Source of the DNA: CADEDV01 sp964596345
GTDB lineage: Bacteria; Bacteroidota; Bacteroidia; Chitinophagales; Chitinophagaceae
NCBI GenBank assembly: GCA_964596345.1
Contig: CAZQSZ010000002.1
Span: 682,001 to 746,000 of the forward strand
Reading direction: 5' to 3'
DNA length: 64,000 nt
Program-made: the position numbers and the translations under genes
The notes under the pieces: model-generated
Database searches by the model: none
Told to the model about the DNA's origin: nothing
Seen by the model: only the letters and a program-made list of their open reading frames with translations
Shown here: in pieces, positions 7,877 through 16,699 of the stretch
Numbering within the stretch: position 1 is the first letter of the stretch
How the letters are laid out: each line of letters begins with the position of its first letter

Positions 7877-8135
7877 GTGTGGTTGGTTTTACTGACTAAA
7901 ATACCGGCTTTTTTCCACAAGTAGCAAGAAGGATTTTTGAAGCATGCAAAATTCAATTAGCTTTGCATGACCTCCCGGATATTTCTCATTTCACTTCCGC
8001 TTGGTCAGGATGGGTGAGGCTAAAAATCAGATCATTTTATTGTTTTTTTAATTACTGCTGAGTTTTTGTACAACAGCTGTGTTTAATTGTATAAAAATTC
8101 AACGGTTAGTATTTTGAAATAAATAACCATAGATA

Positions 8136-9785
8136 ATGGCTAAGTATATTTTTGTTACAGGTGGTGTTACTTCCTCCTTGGGTAAAGGCATTATTGCTGC
8201 TTCATTGGCCAAGCTGATGCAGGCAAGAGGGCTGCGGGTAACGATCCAGAAATTTGATCCGTATATCAACGTGGATCCCGGCACCCTGAACCCCTATGAA
8301 CATGGGGAATGTTTTGTAACAGATGATGGTGCGGAAACCGATCTTGACCTGGGCCACTACGAACGTTTTTTGAATATTCCCACCTCGCAGGCGAATAACG
8401 TAACCACCGGACGAATTTACCAGACGGTTATTAATAAAGAAAGGGAAGGGGCTTATCTCGGCAAAACGGTGCAGGTGGTGCCGCATATTACCGATGAGAT
8501 CAAACGAAGGATGCTGCAACTGGGACTGGGTGGCCAGTATGATGTGGTGATCACCGAGATCGGCGGCACAGTAGGTGATATTGAAAGTTTACCTTTTGTG
8601 GAAGCGGTCCGCCAGTTGCAATGGGAATTGCCGGAAGAAGATACCCTGGTGGTGCACCTGACACTGATCCCTTACCTGAAAGCAGCCAAAGAATTAAAAA
8701 CAAAACCGACCCAGCACAGTGTCCGGATGCTGAGCCAGGAAGGGGTGCATCCTGATATCTTGGTTTGCCGTACCGAAAAACCATTGACACCTGAACTGCG
8801 CCGCAAGATCGCTTTGTTCTGTAATGTGAAAATGGAAGCGGTGATTGAAGCCGCAGATGCGCCGACCATCTATGAAGTGCCGGTGCTGATGATGCGGGAG
8901 AAGCTGGATATTATTGCGATGAAGAAACTGAACCTTACCGGTTATAATGAACCCGAACTCTCCCGGTGGAAGGAGTTTTTGGATAAACTGAAATACCCCA
9001 AGAGCAAAGTAGCAATCGGGCTGATCGGGAAATACATTGAACTGCAGGATGCGTATAAATCCATTTTGGAATCATTTGTACATGCCGGTGCGATGAACGA
9101 ATGCCAGGTGCAGATCATCAATGTGCACAGTGAATTCATCACAGAAGATAATGTATCCGAAAAACTGGCCGGCCTGGATGGCTTATTAGTGGCACCGGGT
9201 TTTGGGCACCGCGGTGTGGAAGGAAAGATCGTGGCGGTGAAGTATGCCCGGGATAATAAATTGCCTTTCTTCGGCATCTGCCTCGGAATGCAGATGGCGG
9301 TGATCGAATTTGCCCGGAATGTACTGGGATTAAAAAATGCGCATTCCACCGAAATGAATCCCGATACCACGGAACCGGTGATTGACCTGATGGAAGAACA
9401 AAAGAAGATCACCGCAAAGGGCGGAACGATGCGTTTGGGAGCTTACCCCTGCGATCTGAAAGAAGGTTCGCTGGCGATGAGCATCTACGGAACAGCTTCT
9501 ATCAGCGAACGGCACCGGCACCGCTGGGAGTTCAATAATAAATACCTCGAACAGTTTGAAAATGCCGGTATGATGGCCAGTGGTAAGAACCCCGGTACCG
9601 GCCTGGTGGAGATCGTGGAATTAAAAGATCATCCTTTCTTTATAGGTGTGCAATACCATCCCGAACTGAAAAGCACGGTGGAAGCCCCGCAACCCATCTT
9701 TGTCCATTTTATTAAAGCGGCCAAGGAATACGCAGAAAAGAAGTCGGAAGTGAAAAATCCGTTGCTGCAAAGTGAAATGATTTAA
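8136..9785 (+). CDS. pyrG: CTP synthase
   Basis: This 549-residue enzyme converts UTP, ATP and glutamine to CTP. The N-terminal synthetase domain starts with GGVTSSLGKGIIAASL (P-loop-like), followed by DPYINVDPGTLNPYEHGE and EIGGTVGDIES. The C-terminal class I glutaminase has its nucleophile in GICLGMQMA (Cys382) and the partner pair in YHPE (His508, Glu510). Length is normal for the family. The ATG at 8136 gives the canonical N-terminus MAKYIFVTGG. The 259-base upstream region is shared with the divergent amidohydrolase. It is followed by a heptamer-repeat palindrome and then yidC, which has its own -7 box. Confidence 0.98.
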   Translation: MAKYIFVTGGVTSSLGKGIIAASLAKLMQARGLRVTIQKFDPYINVDPGTLNPYEHGECFVTDDGAETDLDLGHYERFLNIPTSQANNVTTGRIYQTVINKEREGAYLGKTVQVVPHITDEIKRRMLQLGLGGQYDVVITEIGGTVGDIESLPFVEAVRQLQWELPEEDTLVVHLTLIPYLKAAKELKTKPTQHSVRMLSQEGVHPDILVCRTEKPLTPELRRKIALFCNVKMEAVIEAADAPTIYEVPVLMMREKLDIIAMKKLNLTGYNEPELSRWKEFLDKLKYPKSKVAIGLIGKYIELQDAYKSILESFVHAGAMNECQVQIINVHSEFITEDNVSEKLAGLDGLLVAPGFGHRGVEGKIVAVKYARDNKLPFFGICLGMQMAVIEFARNVLGLKNAHSTEMNPDTTEPVIDLMEEQKKITAKGGTMRLGAYPCDLKEGSLAMSIYGTASISERHRHRWEFNNKYLEQFENAGMMASGKNPGTGLVEIVELKDHPFFIGVQYHPELKSTVEAPQPIFVHFIKAAKEYAEKKSEVKNPLLQSEMI

Positions 9786-9787
9786 CG

Positions 9788-9865
9788 AGTCTGGAGTGAA
9801 TTAGTCGGGAGTCGGGAGTAAAATGAGTGTAATGACTCCAGACTCCTGACTGGCGACTCCCGGCT
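9788..9865. repeat. period-7 tandem repeat with inverted halves (pyrG-yidC)
   Basis: The left half contains AGTCGGG twice in tandem (9803-9816). The right half is four heptamers: ACTCCAG, ACTCCTG, ACTGGCG, ACTCCCG (9835-9862). AGTCTGGAGT (9788-9797) and ACTCCAGACT (9835-9844) are perfect reverse complements, so the locus can fold into a hairpin and may also end pyrG transcription. Confidence 0.78.
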
Positions 9866-9873
9866 GATTACCC

Positions 9874-9881
9874 TATCTTTG
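9874..9881 (+). promoter_or_regulatory. Bacteroidota -7 box (TATCTTTG) for yidC
   Basis: TATCTTTG fits TAnnTTTG and ends 23 bases before the yidC ATG. No TTTG is found 20 bases upstream, so only the -7 element is supported. Confidence 0.5.
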
Positions 9882-9904
9882 CCGTCTTTAAATTTTTACT
9901 CAGC

Positions 9905-11773
9905 ATGAAGTTTGATCGTAATACCGTCATCGGTTTTGTAGTGTTGGCGGCTCTTTTCTTTGGCTATTTTTATTATAATAACCAGGAACAGGCTGCTTAC
10001 CAGAAGCAGAAAGCCGAGGAACAGCGTATCAAGGACTCTATCGATGCGGCCAAAGCACCTAAGATTGACCCGATCGCCAAGCAAGCCGATTCTTTACGGA
10101 ATGATTCTATTACCAGCCAGATCAAAGCCGGTGGTTTTCCTGTCGCTAAATCAGCTCCTGAGCAACTGGTCTATGCGGAGAATGAAGTGTTCAAAGTGGC
10201 TTTTACCACGCATGGCGGTCAGCCGAAATGGGTGGAGCTGAAGAATTATAAGAACCAGGACAGCGGCCTGGTGAAACTGGCCGGAACTGATTTTGATAAG
10301 ATCAGTTATACCATCAATACCGGTGATAAGACAACGGATGAAACGGCGAATCTTTTGTTTAGTAAGATCGACTCGGTTAAAAATGCGGATGGCAGTACCA
10401 CCTATTCCCTGAGTACACAATCAAACGACAGTGCTTCAGCTGCCGTTATCACTCACCAGTTCACAGTAAAGAAGAACGATTACATGATCGATTTTTCGGT
10501 GAAGATGAAAGGCGCTGATAAATTACTGACAGGCGGTACCATGAATCTTGCCTGGCAATATACCGCTGCACAGCAGGAGTCTTCTGTTTCGTATGAAAGA
10601 GAGAATACACAGGTGGGTTATGTGCTGGATGATGAATTTGATTATCATACCATCGCCAAGACCAATGATAAAGTATTTGATGATAAAGTGAAATGGGTGG
10701 GAATGCGGCAGCGTTTCTTCTTCACCATCCTGCTGGCAAAGAATAATTTTTCTTCGGGTAAGATAGAATGGACTATTCCTTCTTCCACGGATACCAATAT
10801 CATTGTGCAATCAACCAGTACTTTGAAAGTGCCGGTGCCGGTGCAAAGCGAAGCCGGGGCAGATTTCAGCATTTATTATGGCCCGTCTGACTATCACCTG
10901 CTGAAGAAATATGATATGAAATTTGAGCAGCTGGTGAACCTGGGCCAGGGTATGTATGCTTTTGTTCGTCCGCTGAACAAATATTTCATGCTTCCCATTT
11001 TTGATTTTATCCGGGGCTTTGTGAGTAATTATGGTATCGTTATCGCCCTGCTTACTTTACTGATCAGGCTACTGATTTCTCCCTTAACCTATTCCAGTTA
11101 TCTCAGTGGCGCCAAGATGAAAGCATTGCGTCCGGAAATAGCCAAATTAAAAGAGAAATTCGGTGATGATCAGCAACAGATCAGCGTGGAGCAAATGAAG
11201 CTGTTCCGGGAAGCGGGAGTGAATCCGCTCGGAGGTTGTATACCGGCCTTATTACAGATCCCGATCTTCTTTGCCTTATTCAGTTTCTTTAACTCGGAAG
11301 TAGGGCTCCGGGGAGCGGAGTTTTTATGGTCAGGCGATTTGTCTGCACCGGATATGGTGATCCAGTTTGGTGATATTCCTGTGATCAGCTTTTTGTTCGG
11401 GAACCACATCAGTATGTTTAACGTAACAGCTGTTATTACCAGTTTCCTGATCTCTGTTTACAGTATGAGCATGACGCCGGATCAGAGCAACCCGGTGATG
11501 AAGTACTTACCGTATATTTTCCCCATTTTCCTGTTGTTCTTCTTCAACAGGCTTCCTTCCGGGTTGACCTGGTATTATACGGTTTCCAACCTGATCACCC
11601 TCTTACTCCAGTTTGTGATCCAGAATTATATTATCGATCATGATAAGATACTGGCCAAGATCGAAGCCAACCGTAAAAAGCCAAAGACCAAATCAAAATG
11701 GCAGGAGCGGATGGAGCAAATGCAGGAACAGCAAAGGCAGATGAAAGAAATGCAGAAAAAGAATAAAAGATAA
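9905..11773 (+). CDS. yidC: membrane protein insertase YidC
   Basis: A 622-residue Oxa1/YidC-family insertase that places inner-membrane proteins with or without SecYEG. One N-terminal transmembrane helix (about residues 5-24) is followed by a large periplasmic domain (about 50-345), as in Gram-negative YidC. The C-terminal core begins near residue 358 and includes LLIRLLISPLTY (the conserved groove Arg near 387) and GVNPLGGCIPALLQIPIFFA. The tail, rich in Lys, Gln and Met (KWQERMEQMQEQQRQMKEMQ), probably contacts ribosomes. It is transcribed from its own -7 box and ended by a strong hairpin at 11799-11832. The usual rnpA/yidD neighbours are absent; pyrG-yidC adjacency is seen in many Bacteroidota. 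Confidence 0.97.
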   Translation: MKFDRNTVIGFVVLAALFFGYFYYNNQEQAAYQKQKAEEQRIKDSIDAAKAPKIDPIAKQADSLRNDSITSQIKAGGFPVAKSAPEQLVYAENEVFKVAFTTHGGQPKWVELKNYKNQDSGLVKLAGTDFDKISYTINTGDKTTDETANLLFSKIDSVKNADGSTTYSLSTQSNDSASAAVITHQFTVKKNDYMIDFSVKMKGADKLLTGGTMNLAWQYTAAQQESSVSYERENTQVGYVLDDEFDYHTIAKTNDKVFDDKVKWVGMRQRFFFTILLAKNNFSSGKIEWTIPSSTDTNIIVQSTSTLKVPVPVQSEAGADFSIYYGPSDYHLLKKYDMKFEQLVNLGQGMYAFVRPLNKYFMLPIFDFIRGFVSNYGIVIALLTLLIRLLISPLTYSSYLSGAKMKALRPEIAKLKEKFGDDQQQISVEQMKLFREAGVNPLGGCIPALLQIPIFFALFSFFNSEVGLRGAEFLWSGDLSAPDMVIQFGDIPVISFLFGNHISMFNVTAVITSFLISVYSMSMTPDQSNPVMKYLPYIFPIFLLFFFNRLPSGLTWYYTVSNLITLLLQFVIQNYIIDHDKILAKIEANRKKPKTKSKWQERMEQMQEQQRQMKEMQKKNKR

Positions 11774-11798
11774 ATTTCGTTAAAGTACTCCTAAGAAG

Positions 11799-11832
11799 AT
11801 CCGGGTTTGGCCAGCAGCCACCCGGATTTTTT
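11799..11832 (+). terminator. intrinsic terminator of yidC
   Basis: ATCCGGGT (11799-11806) pairs with ACCCGGAT (11820-11827) and is followed by a T run. Confidence 0.8.
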
Positions 11833-11896
11833 CATTACGCAACTTATTGTCTAATTTGGCACGTCTTTTTGTTATACTAACCTGATACAACTTACC

Positions 11897-12553
11897 ATGA
11901 AAAAAAGAACGGTTATATCCTTAATGATGGTTGCAGGAATGCTCTCTTCTGTGCTGCATGCGCAAAAGCGGTTAACAGAGGCTACGATCTCCTATGACAT
12001 TGTCATTAATACCAATAATACACAACCCCAGGCGGCCGACCTGCTGGACGGGGCCACGAGTGTGATTTACCTGAAAGGAAATTCAAGCCGGTCAGAAATG
12101 ATCAGCTCCCTGGGCACACAGTCCACTATCATTGACGGCAAGACCGGTAATGTAACGGTGCTCAAGGATTATGGGGAGCAGAAATACATGATCAACATGA
12201 CCGCTGCCAACTGGAAAGAATCCAATAAAAAATATGAAGGTATTGTGTTTACCTACGTGGATGAGTATAAAACAATTGCCGGGTATAATTGCCAGAAGGC
12301 AATTGGTAAACTGGCGGACAGTACCAGTTTTACGGTGTATTTCACCAAAGAGCTTATCCCGGTGAATAAGGATTTTCAATACCTGAATAAGAACCTGCCC
12401 GGCCTGGCTATGCAGTATGAAGCGGCCATGGGTAAGATGATGGTTACTTATACCGTTTCTAATATCAGCTTTAACCCGGTGGCACAAATAAAATTTGACC
12501 TGCCTAAATCAGGTTACAGGGTGATGACCTATGCGGAAAGCAGGGGAAATTAA
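11897..12553 (+). CDS. secreted GLPGLI/DUF4412-like protein
   Basis: A 218-residue exported protein with signal peptide MKKRTVISLMMVAGMLSSVLHA. The mature part has alternating beta-strand patterns. The block GYNCQKAIG followed by FTVYFTKELIP and PGLAMQYE resembles the Bacteroidota GLPGLI/DUF4412 group, where a 'PGL' motif is typical. These proteins are probably periplasmic or outer-membrane associated and have no established biochemical role. It is monocistronic, lies downstream of the yidC terminator, and its stop codon overlaps the stop of the convergent gene by 4 bases. Assignment to the family is by pattern only. Confidence 0.75.
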   Translation: MKKRTVISLMMVAGMLSSVLHAQKRLTEATISYDIVINTNNTQPQAADLLDGATSVIYLKGNSSRSEMISSLGTQSTIIDGKTGNVTVLKDYGEQKYMINMTAANWKESNKKYEGIVFTYVDEYKTIAGYNCQKAIGKLADSTSFTVYFTKELIPVNKDFQYLNKNLPGLAMQYEAAMGKMMVTYTVSNISFNPVAQIKFDLPKSGYRVMTYAESRGN

Positions 12554-12909
12554 TTATGGCGGAATTGCCTGTTGCTGATGTCAACCTTAACGTTGGGCAG
12601 CAATACTTTCTTCTTAAGAGGAACGATATAGGTAGTGTTCCCTTTCTGGTAAGTAAGCACCGTGTTCAGGCTTACAAAATTTTGAGCCTGGGTATTGATA
12701 ACCTGACTGCCCCTGAAACTATAACCGGAACGAAGCGAGAAAGAAGTAGTCTTAGTCTTATTGGTCAGCAGGGATTGACTGGGTTTGCTCTTTTTTACCC
12801 TGCCATCTCCCAATGTTGCAAAAGCAGCAACAGTGGTGAGGCTGATCAAAGCAATTACAGCCAGCGTTCTTCCGGTGAACTTAAATGATATGTATTGCTT
12901 GTTTTTCAA
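12550..12909 (-). CDS. small exported protein of unknown function
   Basis: A 119-residue protein, probably exported or membrane-anchored: one hydrophobic segment at about residues 15-32 (LAVIALISLTTVAAFA). The rest is basic, Ser/Thr rich and beta-like (NTTYIVPLKKKVLLP). No family recognised. The only start giving the hydrophobic N-terminus is a TTG at 12909. A complete promoter (TTTG, 21-base spacer, TATCTTTG) ends only 7 bases upstream, implying a transcript with almost no leader. The gene converges on 11897-12553 with overlapping stops. Confidence 0.6.
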   Translation of the reverse strand: MKNKQYISFKFTGRTLAVIALISLTTVAAFATLGDGRVKKSKPSQSLLTNKTKTTSFSLRSGYSFRGSQVINTQAQNFVSLNTVLTYQKGNTTYIVPLKKKVLLPNVKVDISNRQFRHN

Positions 12910-12916
12910 TGCAGAA

Positions 12917-12949
12917 CAAAGATAACTTCAAAAAAAGGAATTTAACAAA
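12917..12949 (-). promoter_or_regulatory. Bacteroidota promoter (TTTG-N21-TATCTTTG)
   Basis: On the minus strand TTTG (12949-12946) and TATCTTTG (12924-12917) are separated by 21 bases, fitting the TTTG/TAnnTTTG consensus of the Bacteroidota housekeeping sigma factor. Expected transcription start is around 12910. Confidence 0.65.
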
Positions 12950-13173
12950 CCGTTTATCCAGAACTTTAATAGATGTTTAACGCTGTTTTTACTGTTTTGT
13001 TACGCCGGGAGGGAACTATTTTTGCCCGATTTTACACAGCTGGGGAAAACTACCCGGTTTAATTTTCAGGTATTTTGAATTAACTTGTTGTAAATAAATA
13101 TTTCAGGGGGCAAAGGGATTTTGCTGTCTGACTGGCTCTTTAAAAGTTTTAGCTCATTAAAAGTCCGGAATTC

Positions 13174-14595
13174 ATGAAAGAAAATCATCACCGGGAGAAC
13201 CGGGAAGAGATCCGAGAACTGCTCAAACGATACGAAAATCTCAAAAATGGCCGCCAGCACTCATTTATCGAAGAAGATTCATTTGAAAAAATAATCGATT
13301 ATTTCCAGGAAAATGAAGACCTGACCCGGGCTTCTGAAGCAGCAGATTTTGCGATGGAGCAATACCCGTATTCTGCTATCCTGCTGATCAAAAAGGCAGA
13401 TATACTTGTTGCTTCACGGAATTATAAAAAGGCCCTGCTGATACTGGAGCAGGCCGAATTGCTGGACAGCGGGGATATTAATCTCTATATACTCAAAACT
13501 GATATTTTTCTTGCACTCGATCAGCAGGAAAAAGCGGTTGTACTGTTGCAGGAAGCACTGACACTTTTTGAAGGTGAAGAAAGGCTGGAACTGTTATTTG
13601 AACTGGCCGATGTGTATGATGATTATGAAGAGTTCGATAAGGTATTTGATTGCCTGAAACTCATCCTGGAAGATGACCCCACCAATGAAGAAGCCCTGTA
13701 CAAGATCTGTTTCTGGACAGATTTTACAGGCCGCAATGAAGAAAGCATACGCTTGCACCAGCAGATCATTGATGAATATCCATACAGTGAACTGGCCTGG
13801 TTCAACCTGGCGGCATCTTACCAGGGATTAAAACTGTACGAAAAAGCGATCGATGCCTACCAGTATGCGATCACCATTGATGAAAAATTTGATTATGCCT
13901 ACCGGAATATGGGCGATGCCTATATCCGGCTCCGGAAATATAAGGAAGCTATTGAAGCATTAGAAAAAGTGAATGAACTGGCGAAGCCTGAAGATGTGAT
14001 CTTTGAAGCCCTCGGCCATTGTTATGACAGGCTGAAGAATTTTGCCCAGGCCCGGTTCTATTACCGCAAGGCTTCGCATATGCGGCAGGATGACAGCAAA
14101 CTTTTTTACAAGATTGCCTGTACCTATTTTAACGAAGGGCAATGGGAAAGTTGCTGCAAACAACTGGAACAGGCGATGAAGATACATCGCCTGCAATCGG
14201 AATATAATTTATTGATGGGGGAAAGTAAACTGAAACTGGAGCAGTATAAAGATGCCGTGCAGTATTTCTCCAATGTGGTGAGGGTTAAACCCAAAAATGC
14301 CGCCGGTTGGGAAGCGTTGATCCGTTGCCTGTATACAGCAGGTTATTTTGAAGAAGGCCTTGAACAGGTGCAGGTAGCCGCAGAAGTAACCGGTAATAAG
14401 CCCATTTTTATTTTCTATAAGTCGGCTTTGCTGATGGCGATCGGAAAAACAAAAGAGGCGTTATTACAACTGGAAAAAGGGATGGAAAAGTCTCCAAAGT
14501 TGCTGAAGAAATTTATTGAACTCAATCCTGCTGTTTTACAGCATCAGTCTGTAGTGGATATCCTGGCCCGGTTCAAACGGAAAAGATCGATCTGA
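13174..14595 (+). CDS. tetratricopeptide-repeat protein
   Basis: A 473-residue cytoplasmic protein made almost entirely of TPR helices, with no signal peptide. Typical TPR signatures include AWFNLAASYQGLKLYEKAIDAYQYAI (read here in pieces: AWFNLAASY and KAIDAYQYAI near residues 209-232) and YAYRNMGDAYIRLRKYKEAI just after. A charged N-terminus (ENHHRENREEIRELLKRYEN) precedes the repeats. It probably scaffolds protein-protein contacts. It lies directly upstream of the phosphosulfolactate synthase gene, which has its own -7 box, so co-transcription is possible but not required. The C-terminus ends in a basic RFKRKRSI. Confidence 0.85.
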   Translation: MKENHHRENREEIRELLKRYENLKNGRQHSFIEEDSFEKIIDYFQENEDLTRASEAADFAMEQYPYSAILLIKKADILVASRNYKKALLILEQAELLDSGDINLYILKTDIFLALDQQEKAVVLLQEALTLFEGEERLELLFELADVYDDYEEFDKVFDCLKLILEDDPTNEEALYKICFWTDFTGRNEESIRLHQQIIDEYPYSELAWFNLAASYQGLKLYEKAIDAYQYAITIDEKFDYAYRNMGDAYIRLRKYKEAIEALEKVNELAKPEDVIFEALGHCYDRLKNFAQARFYYRKASHMRQDDSKLFYKIACTYFNEGQWESCCKQLEQAMKIHRLQSEYNLLMGESKLKLEQYKDAVQYFSNVVRVKPKNAAGWEALIRCLYTAGYFEEGLEQVQVAAEVTGNKPIFIFYKSALLMAIGKTKEALLQLEKGMEKSPKLLKKFIELNPAVLQHQSVVDILARFKRKRSI

Positions 14596-14648
14596 ACAGG
14601 TAATGGCATGGAGTGTTTGCAGTCAGCAGTACTCTGCTGAATCTTCCC

Positions 14649-14656
14649 TATTTTTG
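14649..14656 (+). promoter_or_regulatory. -7 box (TATTTTTG) upstream of the phosphosulfolactate synthase gene
   Basis: TATTTTTG matches TAnnTTTG. A small perfect hairpin, CAGCAG-TACT-CTGCTG (14625-14640), precedes it. The start chosen at 14709 leaves a leader of about 45 bases. Confidence 0.45.
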
Positions 14657-14708
14657 CCCGCCGGTTGATAAACCGGCTCTCCATTCTGAACATCAAATAT
14701 GTACATGT

Positions 14709-15482
14709 ATGAATTTTAATCTGTCGCAGATTCCGGATCGTATTGCAAAACCCCGTTTATCAGGATTGACCATGGTTATGGACAAAGGACTGAGTGTGAA
14801 TGAAGCAAAGAATTTCATGAGTGTGTCTCATCCCCATGTGGATATTGTAAAACTCGGGTTCGGAACTTCTTTTGTAACGCCCAACCTGACAGAGAAACTC
14901 GAAGTGTACCGCTCTTATAATATCCCGATCTATTTCGGGGGAACTTTGTTTGAAGCTTTTCTGATCCGTAACCAGTTTGATGATTATATATCTGTGTGCA
15001 GGGATTATGGTATCAGTTATATGGAAGTGAGTGATGGGTCCATCACGATTCCCCATGCTGAGAAATGCGGTTATATTGAGAAGTTAACTAAACATGGCAC
15101 TGTGCTCAGCGAAGTAGGTAGTAAAGACGCTGCACATATCATTCCTCCTTACAAATGGATCGAACTGATGCGGGCTGAACTGGAAGCCGGCTCCACGTAT
15201 GTGATTGCTGAAGCAAGAGAAGCCGGTAATGTGGGTATCTATCGCGGCAGTGGTGAAGTAAGAGAAGGCCTGGTACAGGAGATACTCACACAGATACCGG
15301 GCGAAAAGATCATCTGGGAAGCACCGCAAAAAGCACAGCAATTATATTTTATTGAACTATTAGGTTGCAATGCCAATCTCGGTAATATTGCACCCACCGA
15401 AGTAATTCCGCTCGAAGCGATGCGTATCGGTTTGCGGGGCGACACTTTCAGTTTATACCTTGATAAAAAAGAAAATGCCTGA
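14709..15482 (+). CDS. phosphosulfolactate synthase (ComA family)
   Basis: This 257-residue enzyme is of the (2R)-phospho-3-sulfolactate synthase family, a TIM barrel that joins sulfite and phosphoenolpyruvate. Family blocks are visible: GLTMVMDKGL near the N-terminus, DIVKLGFGTS, IYFGGTLFEAF, MEVSDGSI and VIAEAREAGNVGIYRGSGEV. In methanogens this is the first step of coenzyme M synthesis, and in Bacillus it feeds spore sulfolactate. In Bacteroidota the end product is not settled. The ATG at 14709 is preferred; a frame open from 14613 would add 32 residues unlike the family and would overlap the -7 box. The stop overlaps the aroE start by one base (TGATG), implying translational coupling. No ComB or ComC homologue is in the window. 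Confidence 0.87.
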   Translation: MNFNLSQIPDRIAKPRLSGLTMVMDKGLSVNEAKNFMSVSHPHVDIVKLGFGTSFVTPNLTEKLEVYRSYNIPIYFGGTLFEAFLIRNQFDDYISVCRDYGISYMEVSDGSITIPHAEKCGYIEKLTKHGTVLSEVGSKDAAHIIPPYKWIELMRAELEAGSTYVIAEAREAGNVGIYRGSGEVREGLVQEILTQIPGEKIIWEAPQKAQQLYFIELLGCNANLGNIAPTEVIPLEAMRIGLRGDTFSLYLDKKENA

Positions 15483-16219
15483 TGCGCCGCTACGGACTGA
15501 TCGGTTATCCCCTGGCTCAATCGTTCTCTAAAAAATATTTTGATGAGAAGTTTGAAAAAGAAGGATTGACCGATTGCCGCTTTGACAATTTTCCTATTAC
15601 TTCCATTGATGAATTGTTGCCGGAAGTGCTGAATGCATACCCGGACCTCTGCGGGCTGGCTGTTACGATTCCTTATAAGCAACAGGTTTTACCCTTTCTT
15701 CATTCGACGGCAAATATTCCAAAAGGGCTGACAGCCTGTAACTGCATTAAAATCATTGATGGGAGATTGCACGGATATAATACAGATTATATCGGCTTTG
15801 AAAAAAGTTTTACCCCATTCCTGCAGCCGCACCATACAAGAGCATTGGTACTGGGGAATGGCGGTGCCACCGCAGCCGTGATCTATGTGTTGAAACAACT
15901 GGATATCGGATACGATATTGTCAGCCGTTGCATCCATGATCAGTCAACATTAACTTATAAGGATATTGATAGAAAGATAATGGAGGAGAATACTGTTATC
16001 ATCAATACTACGCCGTTAGGGATGTTTCCTGGTAACGATAGTTGCCCCGCTATTCCGTATGAGTTCATTACCGAAAGACATTTTTTATACGACCTGGTCT
16101 ATAACCCGGAAAAAACATTATTTCTTCAGCAAGGAGAGGAGCGGGGAGCCACTATAAAGAATGGTGCTGATATGCTGGTACTGCAGGCAGAAGAGAACTG
16201 GCGGATATGGAACCAGTAA
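15482..16219 (+). CDS. aroE: shikimate dehydrogenase
   Basis: A 245-residue NADP-dependent shikimate dehydrogenase, step four of the shikimate pathway to aromatic amino acids. Substrate-site motifs are GYPLAQSFSKKYF, LAVTIPYKQQ (catalytic Lys) and NTDYIGF (Asp). The Rossmann loop is LVLGNGGATAAV. It is slightly shorter than the E. coli enzyme (about 270), a common size in Bacteroidota. It starts on the TGATG overlap with the phosphosulfolactate synthase gene, so the two are translationally coupled. That is curious, because only PEP links the two reactions. Confidence 0.93.
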   Translation: MRRYGLIGYPLAQSFSKKYFDEKFEKEGLTDCRFDNFPITSIDELLPEVLNAYPDLCGLAVTIPYKQQVLPFLHSTANIPKGLTACNCIKIIDGRLHGYNTDYIGFEKSFTPFLQPHHTRALVLGNGGATAAVIYVLKQLDIGYDIVSRCIHDQSTLTYKDIDRKIMEENTVIINTTPLGMFPGNDSCPAIPYEFITERHFLYDLVYNPEKTLFLQQGEERGATIKNGADMLVLQAEENWRIWNQ

Positions 16220-16221
16220 AA

Positions 16222-16653
16222 TTAACTCTCCAGTTTTTGTTTCGCTTCTTCCGGAACGGCTGCAATTTTCTTTTGCTTATAATCATAGCAGATCATTCCT
16301 GTTTTTGCAATGGCTACAGTTATTTTTTTGCCAGCCTGTTCTTTCTCCAGCAAATAGTATATATCAAAACCCACTTTGGAGAATCCTTTTGCTGTTATGG
16401 AAGCGATCACCGTATCTCCGTAAAACAATTCAGATTTGAATTCAATGCCCACATCGCTCATGATCATCCCGACACCGGCAAACTGCATTTCTGTGTAATT
16501 ATACTGTGCCAGAAACTGCATTCTTGCTTCATGAATGAGGGATAAGATGGCATCATTACCCACATGACGGCCATAATTCAGGTCTGTAATACGGACAGGT
16601 ATATTCGTTGAAAAATGAAAAGCAGCAGGCAGGTCAATTTTTATCCGGGCCAT
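16222..16653 (-). CDS. acyl-CoA thioesterase, 4HBT hotdog family
   Basis: A 143-residue single hotdog-fold thioesterase. The active-site helix block reads NYGRHVGNDAILSLIHEAR, where the usual catalytic Asp position before the Gly-His turn is Asn-Tyr, followed by the conserved HEAR. The rest, GVEFKSELFYGDT-like (here GIEFKSELFYGD), fits the YbgC/FcbC branch. It probably hydrolyses short- or medium-chain acyl-CoA in the cytoplasm. It converges on aroE, with only 2 bases between the two stops. The Asp replacement makes activity uncertain. Confidence 0.82.
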   Translation of the reverse strand: MARIKIDLPAAFHFSTNIPVRITDLNYGRHVGNDAILSLIHEARMQFLAQYNYTEMQFAGVGMIMSDVGIEFKSELFYGDTVIASITAKGFSKVGFDIYYLLEKEQAGKKITVAIAKTGMICYDYKQKKIAAVPEEAKQKLES

Positions 16654-16699
16654 GAATTGTTGTTTGACTAAAATTAGGGAAACAGTATGGAAGAACAGC

